Assembly (NCBI RefSeq): GCF_042434745.1
Contig: NZ_JBHLSS010000110.1
Source: Azotobacter paspali
GTDB lineage: Bacteria > Pseudomonadota > Gammaproteobacteria > Pseudomonadales > Pseudomonadaceae
Length of the DNA stretch: 64,000 nt
Reading direction: 5' to 3' (one strand)
In this document: one piece after another, positions 1 to 8,829 of the stretch
Numbering within the stretch: the first letter of the stretch is position 1
How the letters are laid out: every line of letters begins with the position of its first letter
The notes under the pieces: model-generated
What the model saw: the letters and a program-made list of their open reading frames with translations, nothing else
Told to the model about the DNA's origin: nothing
The model's database searches: none
Position numbers and translations under genes: made by a program

Positions 1-54
1 CTGCTTTATGGCCAAGCCGTTGATTTTCAAGGGCTTGCCCTGCCAGGCAGAAAG

Positions 55-115
55 TGGGGCGCATTATAGGGCATCGGACTGGAACGTCAATGTTTAATTT
101 TAAATATTCCTTTTT
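55..115 (-). promoter_or_regulatory. Strong rRNA-type promoter reading leftward out of the window
   Basis: On the minus strand there is TTGACG (90 to 85), a 16-bp spacer and a perfect TATAAT (68 to 63). Upstream lies an A/T-rich stretch (about 91-115) that looks like an UP element. Directly downstream is a GC-rich GCGCCCC discriminator, the usual mark of stringently controlled stable-RNA promoters. Transcription would start near base 56 and leave the window. An rRNA operon to the left is the natural inference, but the gene itself is not visible. Confidence 0.65.
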
Positions 116-166
116 GACAGGACTGAATCAAACACATGGCCTCCATGATCAGAAGTGGGAGAGCGT

Positions 167-979
167 TCACCCAGCCCTTTTGCGGCGCCACTGCAGCAGA
201 TACTGCACCGGACCAGAAATCGCGTAAGCCAGGAAAATCAACAGCAAGATCCGAGGCGGATCGCTGAACACCACAGCGAAGAGCAGCACCACCACCAGAA
301 TGGCGACAAAGGGCACCCTCCCCTTGAGATCCAGATCCTTGAAACTGTAGTACTTGATATTACTGACCATCAGCATGCCCGCTGCCGCAACCAGTAGAGC
401 AACCAAGGAAGAAATATTCGACCCCTGGACACCGAAATCATTGAAAGCCCAGACGATACCAGCCACCACGCCCGCCGCCGCCGGGCTGGCCAGCCCGATG
501 AAAAAGCGTTTATCAGCCTTGCCGATCTGTGTGTTGAAACGCGCCAGACGCAGGGCTGCGCCAGCCACATAGATGAACGCAACCATCCAGCCAACCTTGC
601 CCATACTGCCAAGCGCCCACTCGAAGGCGAGGATGGCAGGGGCCAGACCGAAGGCCACCATGTCGGAAAGCGAGTCATATTCAGCACCAAACGCACTTTG
701 CGTGTTGGTCAGACGCGCTACGCGACCATCCAGGCTGTCCAGCACCATTGCGACGAAGACAGTGGCGGCAGCCACGTCCAGGTTTCCATTGATTGCGCTG
801 ACTATGGAGTAGAAGCCAGCGAAAAGGTTGGCCGTGGTGAACAGGTTAGGCAGCAAGTAGATACCACGATGGCGAACCTTGCGCCCCTCAGCGTCCCGCC
901 CTTCCTCAATGTGTTCATCGATGGGCAGCAGGCTGTCAGCTGCGGGTCCCTTGTTGGACTCCTCCGGACGTTCGTTCAT
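167..979 (-). CDS. pssA: CDP-diacylglycerol--serine O-phosphatidyltransferase
   Basis: This 270-aa integral membrane enzyme makes phosphatidylserine from CDP-diacylglycerol and serine, the committed step to phosphatidylethanolamine. The CDP-alcohol phosphotransferase signature is intact: D84-G85-x2-A88-R89-x8-G98-x3-D102-x3-D106. About seven hydrophobic segments follow a polar N-terminal tail of about 40 residues. The start is preceded by an AAGG ribosome-binding site. It lies downstream of ilvC on the same strand, but a terminator separates them, so it is probably transcribed separately. The family assignment is firm. Confidence 0.95.
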   Translation of the reverse strand: MNERPEESNKGPAADSLLPIDEHIEEGRDAEGRKVRHRGIYLLPNLFTTANLFAGFYSIVSAINGNLDVAAATVFVAMVLDSLDGRVARLTNTQSAFGAEYDSLSDMVAFGLAPAILAFEWALGSMGKVGWMVAFIYVAGAALRLARFNTQIGKADKRFFIGLASPAAAGVVAGIVWAFNDFGVQGSNISSLVALLVAAAGMLMVSNIKYYSFKDLDLKGRVPFVAILVVVLLFAVVFSDPPRILLLIFLAYAISGPVQYLLQWRRKRAG

Positions 980-1080
980 GAACAGTACCTTGCAGTTCAG
1001 GAAGATTTTAGCTGCCGCCCCGAATGCACATCGCAGGCAGCGCGCTCAAGGCGGCTTTATACCAGAAGCCACCCCACAAC

Positions 1081-1105
1081 GAAAAAACGCGGCCTGAGCC
1101 GCGTC
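1081..1105 (-). terminator. Rho-independent terminator after ilvC
   Basis: A 7-bp stem ACGCGGC/GCCGCGT with a TCAG loop (1087-1104) is followed on the minus strand by a run of six T. It lies 20 bases past the ilvC stop, so it ends the ilvI-ilvH-ilvC transcript before pssA. Confidence 0.85.
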
Positions 1106-1126
1106 TTTTCATTTTAACGTTCAACT

Positions 1127-2143
1127 TTAGTTCTTGGTCTTGTCGACAATCTTGTTGGCCGCGATCCAGGGCATCATGGTACGCAGTTTCTCACCGACCA
1201 CCTCGATCTGATGCGCAGCATTGTTGCGACGGTAGGCAGTCATCGACGGATAGTTGGCAGCGCCTTCGGTAATGAACATCTTGGCGTACTCACCATCCTG
1301 AATACGCTTCAAGGCGTTGCGCATGGCCTGACGGGATTGCTCATTGATCACCTCCGGACCGGTGACATACTCACCGTATTCGGCGTTATTGGAGATCGAG
1401 TAGTTCATGTTGGCAATGCCGCCCTCGAACATGAGGTCGACGATCAGCTTCAATTCGTGCAGACACTCGAAGTAGGCCATTTCCGGCGCGTAACCAGCCT
1501 CGACCAGGGTTTCGAAACCAGCCTTGACCAGCTCCACACAGCCGCCACACAGAACAGCTTGCTCGCCGAACAGGTCGGTCTCGGTTTCATCCTTGAAAGT
1601 GGTTTCGATGATGCCGGTACGCCCACCGCCCACACCGCAGGCATAGGACAGGGCAAGGTTTTTGGCATTGCCGGAAGCATCCTGATAAACAGCGATCAGA
1701 TCAGGAATGCCGCCGCCGCGGACAAACTCGGAACGCACGGTATGTCCCGGCGCTTTGGGGGCGATCATGATGACGTCGAGGTCGGCGCGCGGCACTACTT
1801 GATTGTAGTGAATGGAGAAACCATGGGCAAAAGCCAGGGTTGCCCCCTTCTTCAGGTTCGGCTCGATCTCATCCTTATACAAGCGGCCCTGGAACTCGTC
1901 AGGAGTCAGAATCATCACCACATCGGCAGCGGCAACGGCATCCTTGACACTCTTTACGGTCAGTCCATGAGCCTCGGCCTTGGCTACCGAAGCGGAACCG
2001 GCGCGCAAACCGACGTAAACATCAACGCCGGAATCCTTCAGGTTGCAGGCGTGCGCATGGCCTTGGGAACCGTAACCGATGATGGCAACCTTCTTGCTTT
2101 GAATGATGGAAAGGTCGCAATCTTTATCGTAATACACTTTCAT
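1127..2143 (-). CDS. ilvC: Ketol-acid reductoisomerase (NADP+)
   Basis: This enzyme converts acetolactate or acetohydroxybutyrate to the dihydroxy acid, the second common step of valine, leucine and isoleucine synthesis. At 338 aa it is a short (class I) KARI. The Rossmann loop GYGSQGHA is at residues 23-30, and a C-terminal knotted domain carries the acidic metal ligands (for example in the DLFGEQ stretch). It is the last gene of ilvI-ilvH-ilvC, 38 bases after ilvH, and ends at a terminator. Confidence 0.97.
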   Translation of the reverse strand: MKVYYDKDCDLSIIQSKKVAIIGYGSQGHAHACNLKDSGVDVYVGLRAGSASVAKAEAHGLTVKSVKDAVAAADVVMILTPDEFQGRLYKDEIEPNLKKGATLAFAHGFSIHYNQVVPRADLDVIMIAPKAPGHTVRSEFVRGGGIPDLIAVYQDASGNAKNLALSYACGVGGGRTGIIETTFKDETETDLFGEQAVLCGGCVELVKAGFETLVEAGYAPEMAYFECLHELKLIVDLMFEGGIANMNYSISNNAEYGEYVTGPEVINEQSRQAMRNALKRIQDGEYAKMFITEGAANYPSMTAYRRNNAAHQIEVVGEKLRTMMPWIAANKIVDKTKN

Positions 2144-2181
2144 GAGGTTACCCCTGTTATCTGGCCCGGTACGGCCATTTG

Positions 2182-2673
2182 TTAAATGGTGAGTACTTTG
2201 TCGCCACGGGCAATGCCGGTGACTCCACTGCGCACGGTTTCGAGGATCGAGGAGGTACCGATGGCATGCAGAAAGCTGTCCAGCTTGTCACTGGTACCAG
2301 TGAGCTGAATGGTATAGACGCTGCTGGTGACATCGACGATTTGGCCACGGAAGATATCGGTTGTGCGCTTGATCTCGGCGCGCTGTGCACCGGTGGCCTT
2401 AACCTTGACCAGCAGCAACTCGCGCTCGATGTGCGCACTTTCCGACAGGTCTACCAGCTTGACCACCTCGATCAGCTTGTTGAGGTTCTTGGTGATCTGT
2501 TCGATCACCTCGTTTTGGCCAATGGTGGTCAAAGTTAGGCGAGATAGCGTCGGATCCTCGGTAGGTGCAACAGTGAGCGTTTCGATATTGTAGTTGCGCT
2601 GCGAAAACAGACCGACCACCCGGGACAGGGCGCCCGGCTCGTTTTCCAACAGCAGGGAAATGATGTGTCGCAT
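2182..2673 (-). CDS. ilvH: Acetolactate synthase small (regulatory) subunit
   Basis: This 163-aa regulatory subunit confers valine feedback inhibition on the large subunit encoded immediately upstream. An N-terminal ACT domain (from residue 3, IISLLLENEPGALSRVVGLF) is followed by the ALS_ss C-terminal domain. The ATG at 2671-2673 begins two bases after the ilvI stop, so the two subunits are translationally coupled and made in matched amounts. A longer upstream reading frame exists but overlaps ilvI and is not the gene. Confidence 0.96.
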   Translation of the reverse strand: MRHIISLLLENEPGALSRVVGLFSQRNYNIETLTVAPTEDPTLSRLTLTTIGQNEVIEQITKNLNKLIEVVKLVDLSESAHIERELLLVKVKATGAQRAEIKRTTDIFRGQIVDVTSSVYTIQLTGTSDKLDSFLHAIGTSSILETVRSGVTGIARGDKVLTI

Positions 2674-2675
2674 GC

Positions 2676-4400
2676 TCAGGTCCGCTCCGTCTTGCTCAGC
2701 CACATGTCGCGCATTGCACCGTCCCTGATTTGCATCGGATAGACGTGCTCGCTGGTATCCACCGCGATGTCGAGGAACACCAAACGTTTTTTCAGAGCGA
2801 AGGCTTCCTCCAGCTTCGGCTTGAGGTCCTTCAACTCGGTGATACGCATACCGACATGGCCATAAGCCTCGGCCAGCTTGACAAAATCGGGCAACGACTC
2901 CATGTATGAATGCGAATAGCGGCTGCTGTACTGCATGTCTTGCCACTGGCGAACCATGCCCAGCGCGCCGTTGTTGAGGTTGACGATCTTGACCGGCAGG
3001 TCGTACTGCATGCAGGTCGACATTTCCTGAATGTTCATCTGGATGCTGCCCTCCCCGGTGATACAGGCCACATCGGCCTCGGGGAAATTCAGCTTGACGC
3101 CCATGGCTGCGGGGAAGCCGAAGCCCATGGTACCCAGGCCACCGGAGTTGATCCAACGATTCGGCTTGGCGTACCTGTAGTATTGGGCGGCGAACATCTG
3201 GTGCTGCCCCACGTCGGAAGCGACATAAGCATCCCCCTTGGTCACCTCGTACAGGGTCTCGATCACCATCTGCGGCTTGATGATGCTGCCATCGCCCTTG
3301 TCGTAGGGAAACAGACCGCGCGTGCCGCGCCATTCCTCGATCTGCTTCCACCAACTAGCTACGACCTCCTTCTGCGGCATCGCGCCAATCTCCTTGACGA
3401 TGGAGATCATTTCAGCGAGCACGCTGTCAACGGGTCCAACGATCGGCACATCGGCCTTGATGGTTTTGGAAATCGAGGCCGGATCGATATCGACATGAAT
3501 GATCTTGGCATTCGGGCAGAACTTGGCGGCCCCATTGACAACCCGATCATCGAAACGCGCGCCGATGGCCAGGATCACATCGGAATGATGCATGGCCAGG
3601 TTGGCGGTATAGCTACCGTGCATGCCGAGCATGCCGAGGAATTGCCGGTCGTTGCCCGGATAGCCGCCCAAGCCCATCAGGGTATTGGTCACCGGCAGGT
3701 TGAGCATCTGTGCCAGTTCGGTCAACTGAGCGGCAGCCCCGCCCATGATCACGCCACCGCCGGAGTAGAGTACGGGACGCTTGGCGGCCAGGAGCATCTC
3801 GACCGCCTTGCGGATCTGCCCGGAATGGCCACGCTGAGCAGGACTGTAGGAGCGCAGCTTGACTTTCTTCGGATAGACGTATTCGTACTTCTGGGACGGA
3901 TCGCCCATATCCTTCGGAATATCCACCACCACCGGACCGGGACGGCCTGACTCGGCAATATAGAAAGCCTTTTTCAGCATTTCGGGGATTTCCGAAGGAT
4001 GCTTGACGATGAAGCTGTGCTTCACGATCGGACGGGAGACACCGATCATATCGGTCTCCTGGAAAGCGTCGCTGCCGACCATGTTGCTCGGCACTTGCCC
4101 GGAAATCACCACCATGGGGATGGAGTCCATATAGGCAGTGGCGATACCGGTGATGGCGTTGGTCGCACCGGGCCCGGAGGTCACTAGCACGACGCCGGCC
4201 TTGCCGGTGGCGCGGGCATAGCCATCGGCCATGTGGGTGGCCGCCTGCTCGTGACGAACCAGAATATGGGTAACTTCCTTTTCCTTGAACAGGGCATCGT
4301 AGATGTGCAGAAGGGCACCGCCCGGATATCCGTAGATGTATTTAACGCCTTCGTCGCGCAAGAAGCGGACTACCATTTCAGCGCCGGATAAAAGCTCCAC
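2676..4400 (-). CDS. ilvI: Acetolactate synthase large (catalytic) subunit
   Basis: This thiamine-diphosphate enzyme condenses pyruvate with pyruvate or 2-ketobutyrate. The predicted protein is 574 aa, with an N-terminal PYR domain (YGYPGGALLHIYDAL and the activating Glu in HEQAATHMADGYARATGK), a central domain, and a C-terminal TPP/Mg domain (GEGS...NLNNGALGMV). I place the start at GTG 4398-4400, because GAGGTG lies six bases upstream and the protein then begins ELLSGAEMVV like its relatives. The frame stays open to 4607, but that part has no family similarity. First gene of the ilv operon. Confidence 0.95.
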   Translation of the reverse strand: MELLSGAEMVVRFLRDEGVKYIYGYPGGALLHIYDALFKEKEVTHILVRHEQAATHMADGYARATGKAGVVLVTSGPGATNAITGIATAYMDSIPMVVISGQVPSNMVGSDAFQETDMIGVSRPIVKHSFIVKHPSEIPEMLKKAFYIAESGRPGPVVVDIPKDMGDPSQKYEYVYPKKVKLRSYSPAQRGHSGQIRKAVEMLLAAKRPVLYSGGGVIMGGAAAQLTELAQMLNLPVTNTLMGLGGYPGNDRQFLGMLGMHGSYTANLAMHHSDVILAIGARFDDRVVNGAAKFCPNAKIIHVDIDPASISKTIKADVPIVGPVDSVLAEMISIVKEIGAMPQKEVVASWWKQIEEWRGTRGLFPYDKGDGSIIKPQMVIETLYEVTKGDAYVASDVGQHQMFAAQYYRYAKPNRWINSGGLGTMGFGFPAAMGVKLNFPEADVACITGEGSIQMNIQEMSTCMQYDLPVKIVNLNNGALGMVRQWQDMQYSSRYSHSYMESLPDFVKLAEAYGHVGMRITELKDLKPKLEEAFALKKRLVFLDIAVDTSEHVYPMQIRDGAMRDMWLSKTERT

Positions 4401-4789
4401 GTTGTTCACCTCTAGAACGCCAGATTGCCGCCGGCTAGCGGGCGGCCTGAATAGATTACTGCCAAACAGGCATGAGCGACGGTTGTCGCCGCCTACGCAG
4501 CGCTGTCGAGCAAGCATCGGGAGGCCCGGAATGTGTTGCAGGATTCTCCCACCCAGCGCGAGGTAACGCGTCGCGGGTGTATCAGGTCGGCGCGGGTGAC
4601 GCCTCATGTCTGCTGAGCGGGAGCCTGCTTGCGGCGAAACCCGCTGTAGCGAACCCCGAATTGTTCGGATTCACCCGAACCAAGTCAAGTGATGCCGCGG
4701 CCCGCTCCTACTGTGACGGGATACCGTAAGGCGCACTATCGCCTCGGCTATAGTGGCATCGGGCTTCGCCGAGACTTCAGGGAATCTCC
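4401..4789. other. 389-base divergent spacer between ilvI and the DUF4124 gene
   Basis: No credible gene is present. The spacer holds the ilvI ribosome-binding site, a pair of REP-like elements (see 4614-4716) and, for the rightward gene, a possible -10 TATAGT at 4749-4754. I looked for a leader peptide rich in Ile, Leu or Val codons in front of ilvI and did not find one. Confidence 0.5.
4614..4716. repeat. Pair of inverted REP-like elements (BIME/REPIN-like)
   Basis: The first element (4616-4642) contains GCGGGAGCCTGCTTGCGGCG. The second (4691-4716) reads on the opposite strand as GTAGGAGCGGGCCGCGGC. Both resemble the Pseudomonas REP core GTAGGAGCGRGCYTGCYCGCG, and they face each other across about 50 bases, as REP doublets do. 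Assignment is by eye only. Confidence 0.5.
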
Positions 4790-5224
4790 ATGCGATGCAT
4801 GATCCTCACTGGCCTTCTGCTCATCAGCCTGAGCGCGAGCGCCATGGCTGGCCAGGTTTACACCTGGACAGATGAACAGGGCATGTCCCACTTCAGCGGG
4901 CGCCCTCCGATCGACCAGGCAAGCAGCGCGATCGATACGACCACTCCTGGCCCCCAGCTGCCCGTTCCGAAAAAACTGCCGTTAGTCCAGGCGAAAGACC
5001 TCGAACAGAAAGCACTCGAGCGCAAAGTGAGGCGCGAAAGCGCCATACAGGGAGCCGAGCGCTCGGAATTCTGTGAAACCGTGCGCACCGACCTGACCCG
5101 CCTGGAGAACAATCCTAGGCTACGCGTACAACAGATGAAGGGAGAGATACGCAGATTGAGCGAGGAAGAACGTCAGGCCCGCATCACCGACGCCAAACGG
5201 GCCATGAAACACAGTTGCCGCTGA
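4790..5224 (+). CDS. Exported DUF4124-domain protein
   Basis: This 144-aa protein of unknown function has a clear Sec signal peptide (hydrophobic residues 4-18, cleavage after AMA near residue 20). It is followed by the DUF4124 motif VYTWTDEQGMSHFSGRPP, common in Pseudomonas envelope proteins. The remainder (residues 60-144) is charged, helical and Cys-poor, with C100 or nearby and C143 as possible disulfide partners. It is convergent with the yqcC-type gene, with no gap between stops. A periplasmic location is inferred from the signal peptide. Confidence 0.85.
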   Translation: MRCMILTGLLLISLSASAMAGQVYTWTDEQGMSHFSGRPPIDQASSAIDTTTPGPQLPVPKKLPLVQAKDLEQKALERKVRRESAIQGAERSEFCETVRTDLTRLENNPRLRVQQMKGEIRRLSEEERQARITDAKRAMKHSCR

Positions 5225-5566
5225 TCAACCGGCAGCACGCTCCCCACCCGAAATCAGCCGGTCGACCTCACCGATCACTCCCAGTAGGCGGGCTACTTCG
5301 GCGGGCCGCTCGCGGTAGGCCAGTTCGGCCATCGGCAGAATTCCCGAGGAGGCGGGAAGAGTCCTGTTCTCCTCGACGATCACCTTCATCCGGGGCAGGA
5401 AGATCCATTGCAGCCACTCTTCGAAAACCAGGGTGTCGATGCAGAACGGCTGCTCGCTGGATAGCGCCTCGTCGCTCGGCGGCGATGAAGCCCACATTCC
5501 GAGAGCCCGAAGCTCCTGCTCGATCAGCAGCATCTGCTCGGCCAGCGCCGGGATACGCACATCCAT
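5225..5566 (-). CDS. YqcC family (DUF446) protein
   Basis: This roughly 113-aa cytosolic protein belongs to the YqcC/DUF446 family. The family core is visible as LRALGMW...PFCIDTL.FEEWLQWIFLPRM. It has no known catalytic motif; relatives sit next to tRNA pseudouridine synthase truC in enterobacteria, but no such gene is adjacent here. The start is ATG 5564-5566, which overlaps the TGA of the upstream TPR gene (GTGATG arrangement). GTG 5567-5569 is an equally possible start. Third gene of mrcB-TPR-yqcC. Confidence 0.8.
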   Translation of the reverse strand: MDVRIPALAEQMLLIEQELRALGMWASSPPSDEALSSEQPFCIDTLVFEEWLQWIFLPRMKVIVEENRTLPASSGILPMAELAYRERPAEVARLLGVIGEVDRLISGGERAAG

Positions 5567-6354
5567 CACAGATTGACCCGCCCCCGCTCGCGCGCTTGGG
5601 CAGCACCGGCCGCATCCCCCTGACGCTCACGTGCCTGGGCGATCAGATTCCACAGACTGGCCTGCAGGGCCGGACGACCGCTGGCATAGGTCAAGGCGCG
5701 ACGCGCCAATTGCTCGGCCTGGGCGGCATCGCCCTGGGCCAGGCGCACCTCGGCCAGCCGGTAGAGCACCTGCGGTTCGCGCGGAGCAATGCGCTGCGCT
5801 CGCTCCAGACTGGAGGAGGCGCTTTCCAGATTGCCGCTGCCCTGCTCCTTCTGCGCCGTGGTGAGTAGCGCTAGAACCGGCCCATCGAGCTGCTCGTCGG
5901 CTGCCAGAGCACTCGAAGCACTGCTTGAAGCGGCGGAGTTCACGCCCGGAACGCCACTCGATGGTCCGCTGGGCACGGAATAGTCCGCAGTATTGCCGCC
6001 AATCGAGGTGGTGGCGGTGATCGGTTGCGAAACGCTCGACGCCGCGCTGTCGGAGGTGCCAGGCGCCGGGTAGGCCTGGATCGGCGCCGAGCCGGCACCC
6101 CCTCCGGGCACCATCACCACCACCTCGGAATCCTGAGCGGAAGCCGGGGCTTGGAATACCGGGGCTTGGGGTACCGGAGCCTGGGATGCCGCCGCCGCAG
6201 GGGAGCGGGAAGCCACACCACCGTTGCCTCGTCCTTGCTGCCGGTCATACACCGAGCCGCTCGCCTCGACCACGGGAATGGAGCCACGCTCAACCGTCGC
6301 ACAGCCGCTCAGCAGAACGCTCGTCGCCACTGCCCCCATCAACCACCTGTTCAC
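5566..6354 (-). CDS. Outer-envelope lipoprotein with C-terminal TPR repeats
   Basis: This 262-aa lipoprotein has a signal peptide ending in the lipobox L15-S16-G17-C18 (numbered from GTG 6352-6354). A long, low-complexity Ala/Ser/Pro linker (about residues 25-160) follows, then two to three tetratricopeptide units near the C-terminus (LYRLAEVRLAQGDAAQAEQLARRAL). The GTG start has AGAGGG upstream. It begins 17 bases after the mrcB stop. Its position suggests, by inference only, a role beside PBP1b comparable to a lipoprotein activator, though it does not look like LpoB. Confidence 0.85.
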   Translation of the reverse strand: MNRWLMGAVATSVLLSGCATVERGSIPVVEASGSVYDRQQGRGNGGVASRSPAAAASQAPVPQAPVFQAPASAQDSEVVVMVPGGGAGSAPIQAYPAPGTSDSAASSVSQPITATTSIGGNTADYSVPSGPSSGVPGVNSAASSSASSALAADEQLDGPVLALLTTAQKEQGSGNLESASSSLERAQRIAPREPQVLYRLAEVRLAQGDAAQAEQLARRALTYASGRPALQASLWNLIAQARERQGDAAGAAQARERGRVNL

Positions 6355-6370
6355 CTGGCACCCTCTTTGT

Positions 6371-8713
6371 TCAATTCGACCAGCCACGCACCCAATCCAT
6401 GACATCTTGAACATTCTCGATCACATCCTGCACATTGCCCTCCGGAGCCTGCGGCAGGCCACAAGCGGGCCCCGGTGGCGGCTCGCTGCCCCGGATATAG
6501 GGCATCTGCACCGCATCCGGACAGCCCTGCTCGGAACCCAGCCCGTTGCGCGCATTCACCCAGGCCAGGGCAACATTGTCCGGCATCGGCATATCCAGCG
6601 GCAGCGGATCGGCCTTGGCCATGAAGTCCGTCCAGACTCTCAGTGCCCCGGTGGCACCAGTCAGCGGGGTCTTGCCGTTGTCGTCACGCCCTAGCCAGAC
6701 CACCGCCAGCAAATCCTGGCTGAAGCCGGCGAACCAACTGTCGCGTGAATCGTTGGTGGTACCGGTCTTGCCGGCCAGCGTCAGCGAGCGTGGCAACTGG
6801 CTGTAGACCGAACGGCCGGTCCCCTCGCGCATCACCCGTTGCATGGCGTTCTGCAACAGATAAATGGCCCCCGGATCGAAACGCTGCTGGATCTGGAACG
6901 GATAGCGCTTGAGCGGCTCGCCGTCGGCGGTCAGGACACTGCGGATACCACGCAACGGCGTATTGAATCCGCCACTGGCGATGGTCAGGTACATGCTGGT
7001 CACTTCCATCGGCGTTAAGGCCCCAGCGCCCAGCAACATCGACGGATAAGCTGGCCATTCGCGATCGACGCCCAGACGCGCCAATGTTTTCAGCACGTTC
7101 GGCACGCCCAACTCGAGGCCGAGCTTGGCGGTCGACAAGTTGTAGGAATTGGCCAGCCCCTGATAAAGATAGATATCGCCATGGGCCTGATGGTCGTAGT
7201 TCTGCGGGCTCCAGAGCTGGCCGTCCTGGCCCTTCACCGAAAAAGGCACATCGGCCAGCCAACTGGTCAGGGTGTACTGGTTGGGCCGCTCCAGCGCGGT
7301 GAGATAGACGGCCGGCTTGATCAGCGAACCGATCGGCCGCACCGCATCCAGAGCCCGGTTGAAACCGGCAAAACGCGGCTGCCGACTGCCGAGCAAGGCC
7401 AGCACTTCGCCGGTCTCCGGATTGCTCACCACCATCGACGCCTCGACCGGATCACCGCCCTTGCCGATGCGCTTGAAGGTGCTCTGCACCGCAACCTCGG
7501 CCTTGCTCTGCAGGATCGGATCCAGGCTGGTGAAGATGCGCAGCCCCTCCTCGGTGAGGTCGGCCTCCTGGTAGTCCTCGCGCAATTGACGCTTGACCAG
7601 GTCGAGGAATGCCGGATAGGAACTGTTGGCCATACTGCCGCGGGTGGTGACGCCGAGCGGCTTCTGCTTGGCGGCTTCGGCTTGCGCCGCATCGATCACC
7701 CCCTGCCCGACCATGAGGTCGATGACCAGGTTGCGCCGCGCCAGGGCTCGCTCGGGGTTGCGCCGTGGATTGTAGTAGGTGGGCCCCTTGACCATGCCCA
7801 CCAGCAGGGCGATCTGATGCGGTTGCAACTCGGCTAGCGGCTGGCCGAAGAAATACTGGCTGGCCAAACCGAAGCCGTGCACCGCGCGATTGCCGTCCTG
7901 CCCCAGGAACACCTCGTTGAGATAGGCCTCGAGAATCTCGTCCTTGTCGTAGTGCAGCTCCAGCAGCACGGCCATCATGGCCTCGGTGGCCTTGCGCACC
8001 AGGCTGCGCTCGTTGTTCAGGTAGAAGTTCTTCACCAACTGCTGGGTCAGCGTGCTGCCGCCCTGAACCACCCCGCCTGCCGTGGCGTTGACCCACAGGG
8101 CGCGGGCGATGGATTTCGGCGACACCCCGAAGTGGCCGAAGAACTCGCGATCCTCCACCGCCACCAGGGTTTCCACCAGGTAAGGGGGCAGTTCGTTGCG
8201 CTGGACCAGGATGCGGTCCTCGTTGTGCGACGGGTACAGGCCGCCGATCAGCAGCGGCTCCATCCGTACGACGGCCAGGTCCTTGCCGGCGGCATCGCTC
8301 AGGCCGGCTACGGAGTCGCCGGCGAAGCGTACACGGATCCTCCGTGCCGGCTCGTCGCCCTCATAGAAGCGAAAGCCCCGACTGTGCAGTTCGACGGTGT
8401 TGCCGGATACGAAGGCCGAACCCGGTCCGGCGACGGCCTCGCGGCGATAGCCGAGCGCATCCAGCTCGGTGAGAAAATCCTGTTTCGACAGCTTGAGACC
8501 GGAAAACAGCTCCAGCGGCCGCGCGTAGACCTTGGCAGGCAGCGTCCAGCGCTTGCCGGAAAATTTCTCCTGAATCACGGCATCGAAATAGACGGCGAAA
8601 CCAGCCAGCACCACTAGACCGACGAGGGCAAGCTTGGCGCTCCAGCCTAGCCAGGAACGAAGGACACTGGAACGACGGGGAGGGGGGGATTTGGGGGAGC
8701 GGGTACGTGTCAT
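6371..8713 (-). CDS. mrcB: Penicillin-binding protein 1B (bifunctional class A PBP)
   Basis: This enzyme polymerises glycan strands and cross-links peptidoglycan. The 780-aa protein has a short cytosolic tail, one TM segment (about 28-45), a UB2H-like region, a GT51 glycosyltransferase domain with catalytic E187 in EDREFFGHFG, and a transpeptidase domain with S463-x-x-K466, S523-Y-N525 and K649-T-G651. All catalytic motifs are intact. First gene of mrcB-TPR lipoprotein-yqcC. The start has no Shine-Dalgarno sequence and lies eight bases from a TATAAT, so the mRNA may be leaderless. Confidence 0.96.
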   Translation of the reverse strand: MTRTRSPKSPPPRRSSVLRSWLGWSAKLALVGLVVLAGFAVYFDAVIQEKFSGKRWTLPAKVYARPLELFSGLKLSKQDFLTELDALGYRREAVAGPGSAFVSGNTVELHSRGFRFYEGDEPARRIRVRFAGDSVAGLSDAAGKDLAVVRMEPLLIGGLYPSHNEDRILVQRNELPPYLVETLVAVEDREFFGHFGVSPKSIARALWVNATAGGVVQGGSTLTQQLVKNFYLNNERSLVRKATEAMMAVLLELHYDKDEILEAYLNEVFLGQDGNRAVHGFGLASQYFFGQPLAELQPHQIALLVGMVKGPTYYNPRRNPERALARRNLVIDLMVGQGVIDAAQAEAAKQKPLGVTTRGSMANSSYPAFLDLVKRQLREDYQEADLTEEGLRIFTSLDPILQSKAEVAVQSTFKRIGKGGDPVEASMVVSNPETGEVLALLGSRQPRFAGFNRALDAVRPIGSLIKPAVYLTALERPNQYTLTSWLADVPFSVKGQDGQLWSPQNYDHQAHGDIYLYQGLANSYNLSTAKLGLELGVPNVLKTLARLGVDREWPAYPSMLLGAGALTPMEVTSMYLTIASGGFNTPLRGIRSVLTADGEPLKRYPFQIQQRFDPGAIYLLQNAMQRVMREGTGRSVYSQLPRSLTLAGKTGTTNDSRDSWFAGFSQDLLAVVWLGRDDNGKTPLTGATGALRVWTDFMAKADPLPLDMPMPDNVALAWVNARNGLGSEQGCPDAVQMPYIRGSEPPPGPACGLPQAPEGNVQDVIENVQDVMDWVRGWSN

Positions 8714-8721
8714 GGCGGCAC

Positions 8722-8727
8722 ATTATA
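8722..8727 (-). promoter_or_regulatory. -10 element of mrcB, implying a leaderless mRNA
   Basis: A perfect TATAAT on the minus strand ends eight bases before the mrcB ATG (8713). With a normal 6-8 base distance to +1, transcription would start at or within two bases of the ATG. No convincing -35 hexamer is visible. Confidence 0.5.
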
Positions 8728-8829
8728 CGCACTTTACTCACCCTCGATAGCGCAGCCTAGCGGTTTGCAGGACCGGCCGCAGCAGCCATAATGCGGCTTT
8801 CCGCCCGACAGCCTCGACAAGGACTGACC

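Noticed and set aside
4401..4607. N-terminal extension of IlvI to the first upstream start
   Set aside because: The extra 69 residues lack family similarity, and a GTG with strong Shine-Dalgarno signal gives the standard N-terminus.
4401..4789. Amino-acid attenuator leader peptide for ilvI
   Set aside because: No short frame rich in Ile/Val/Leu codons followed by a terminator was found.
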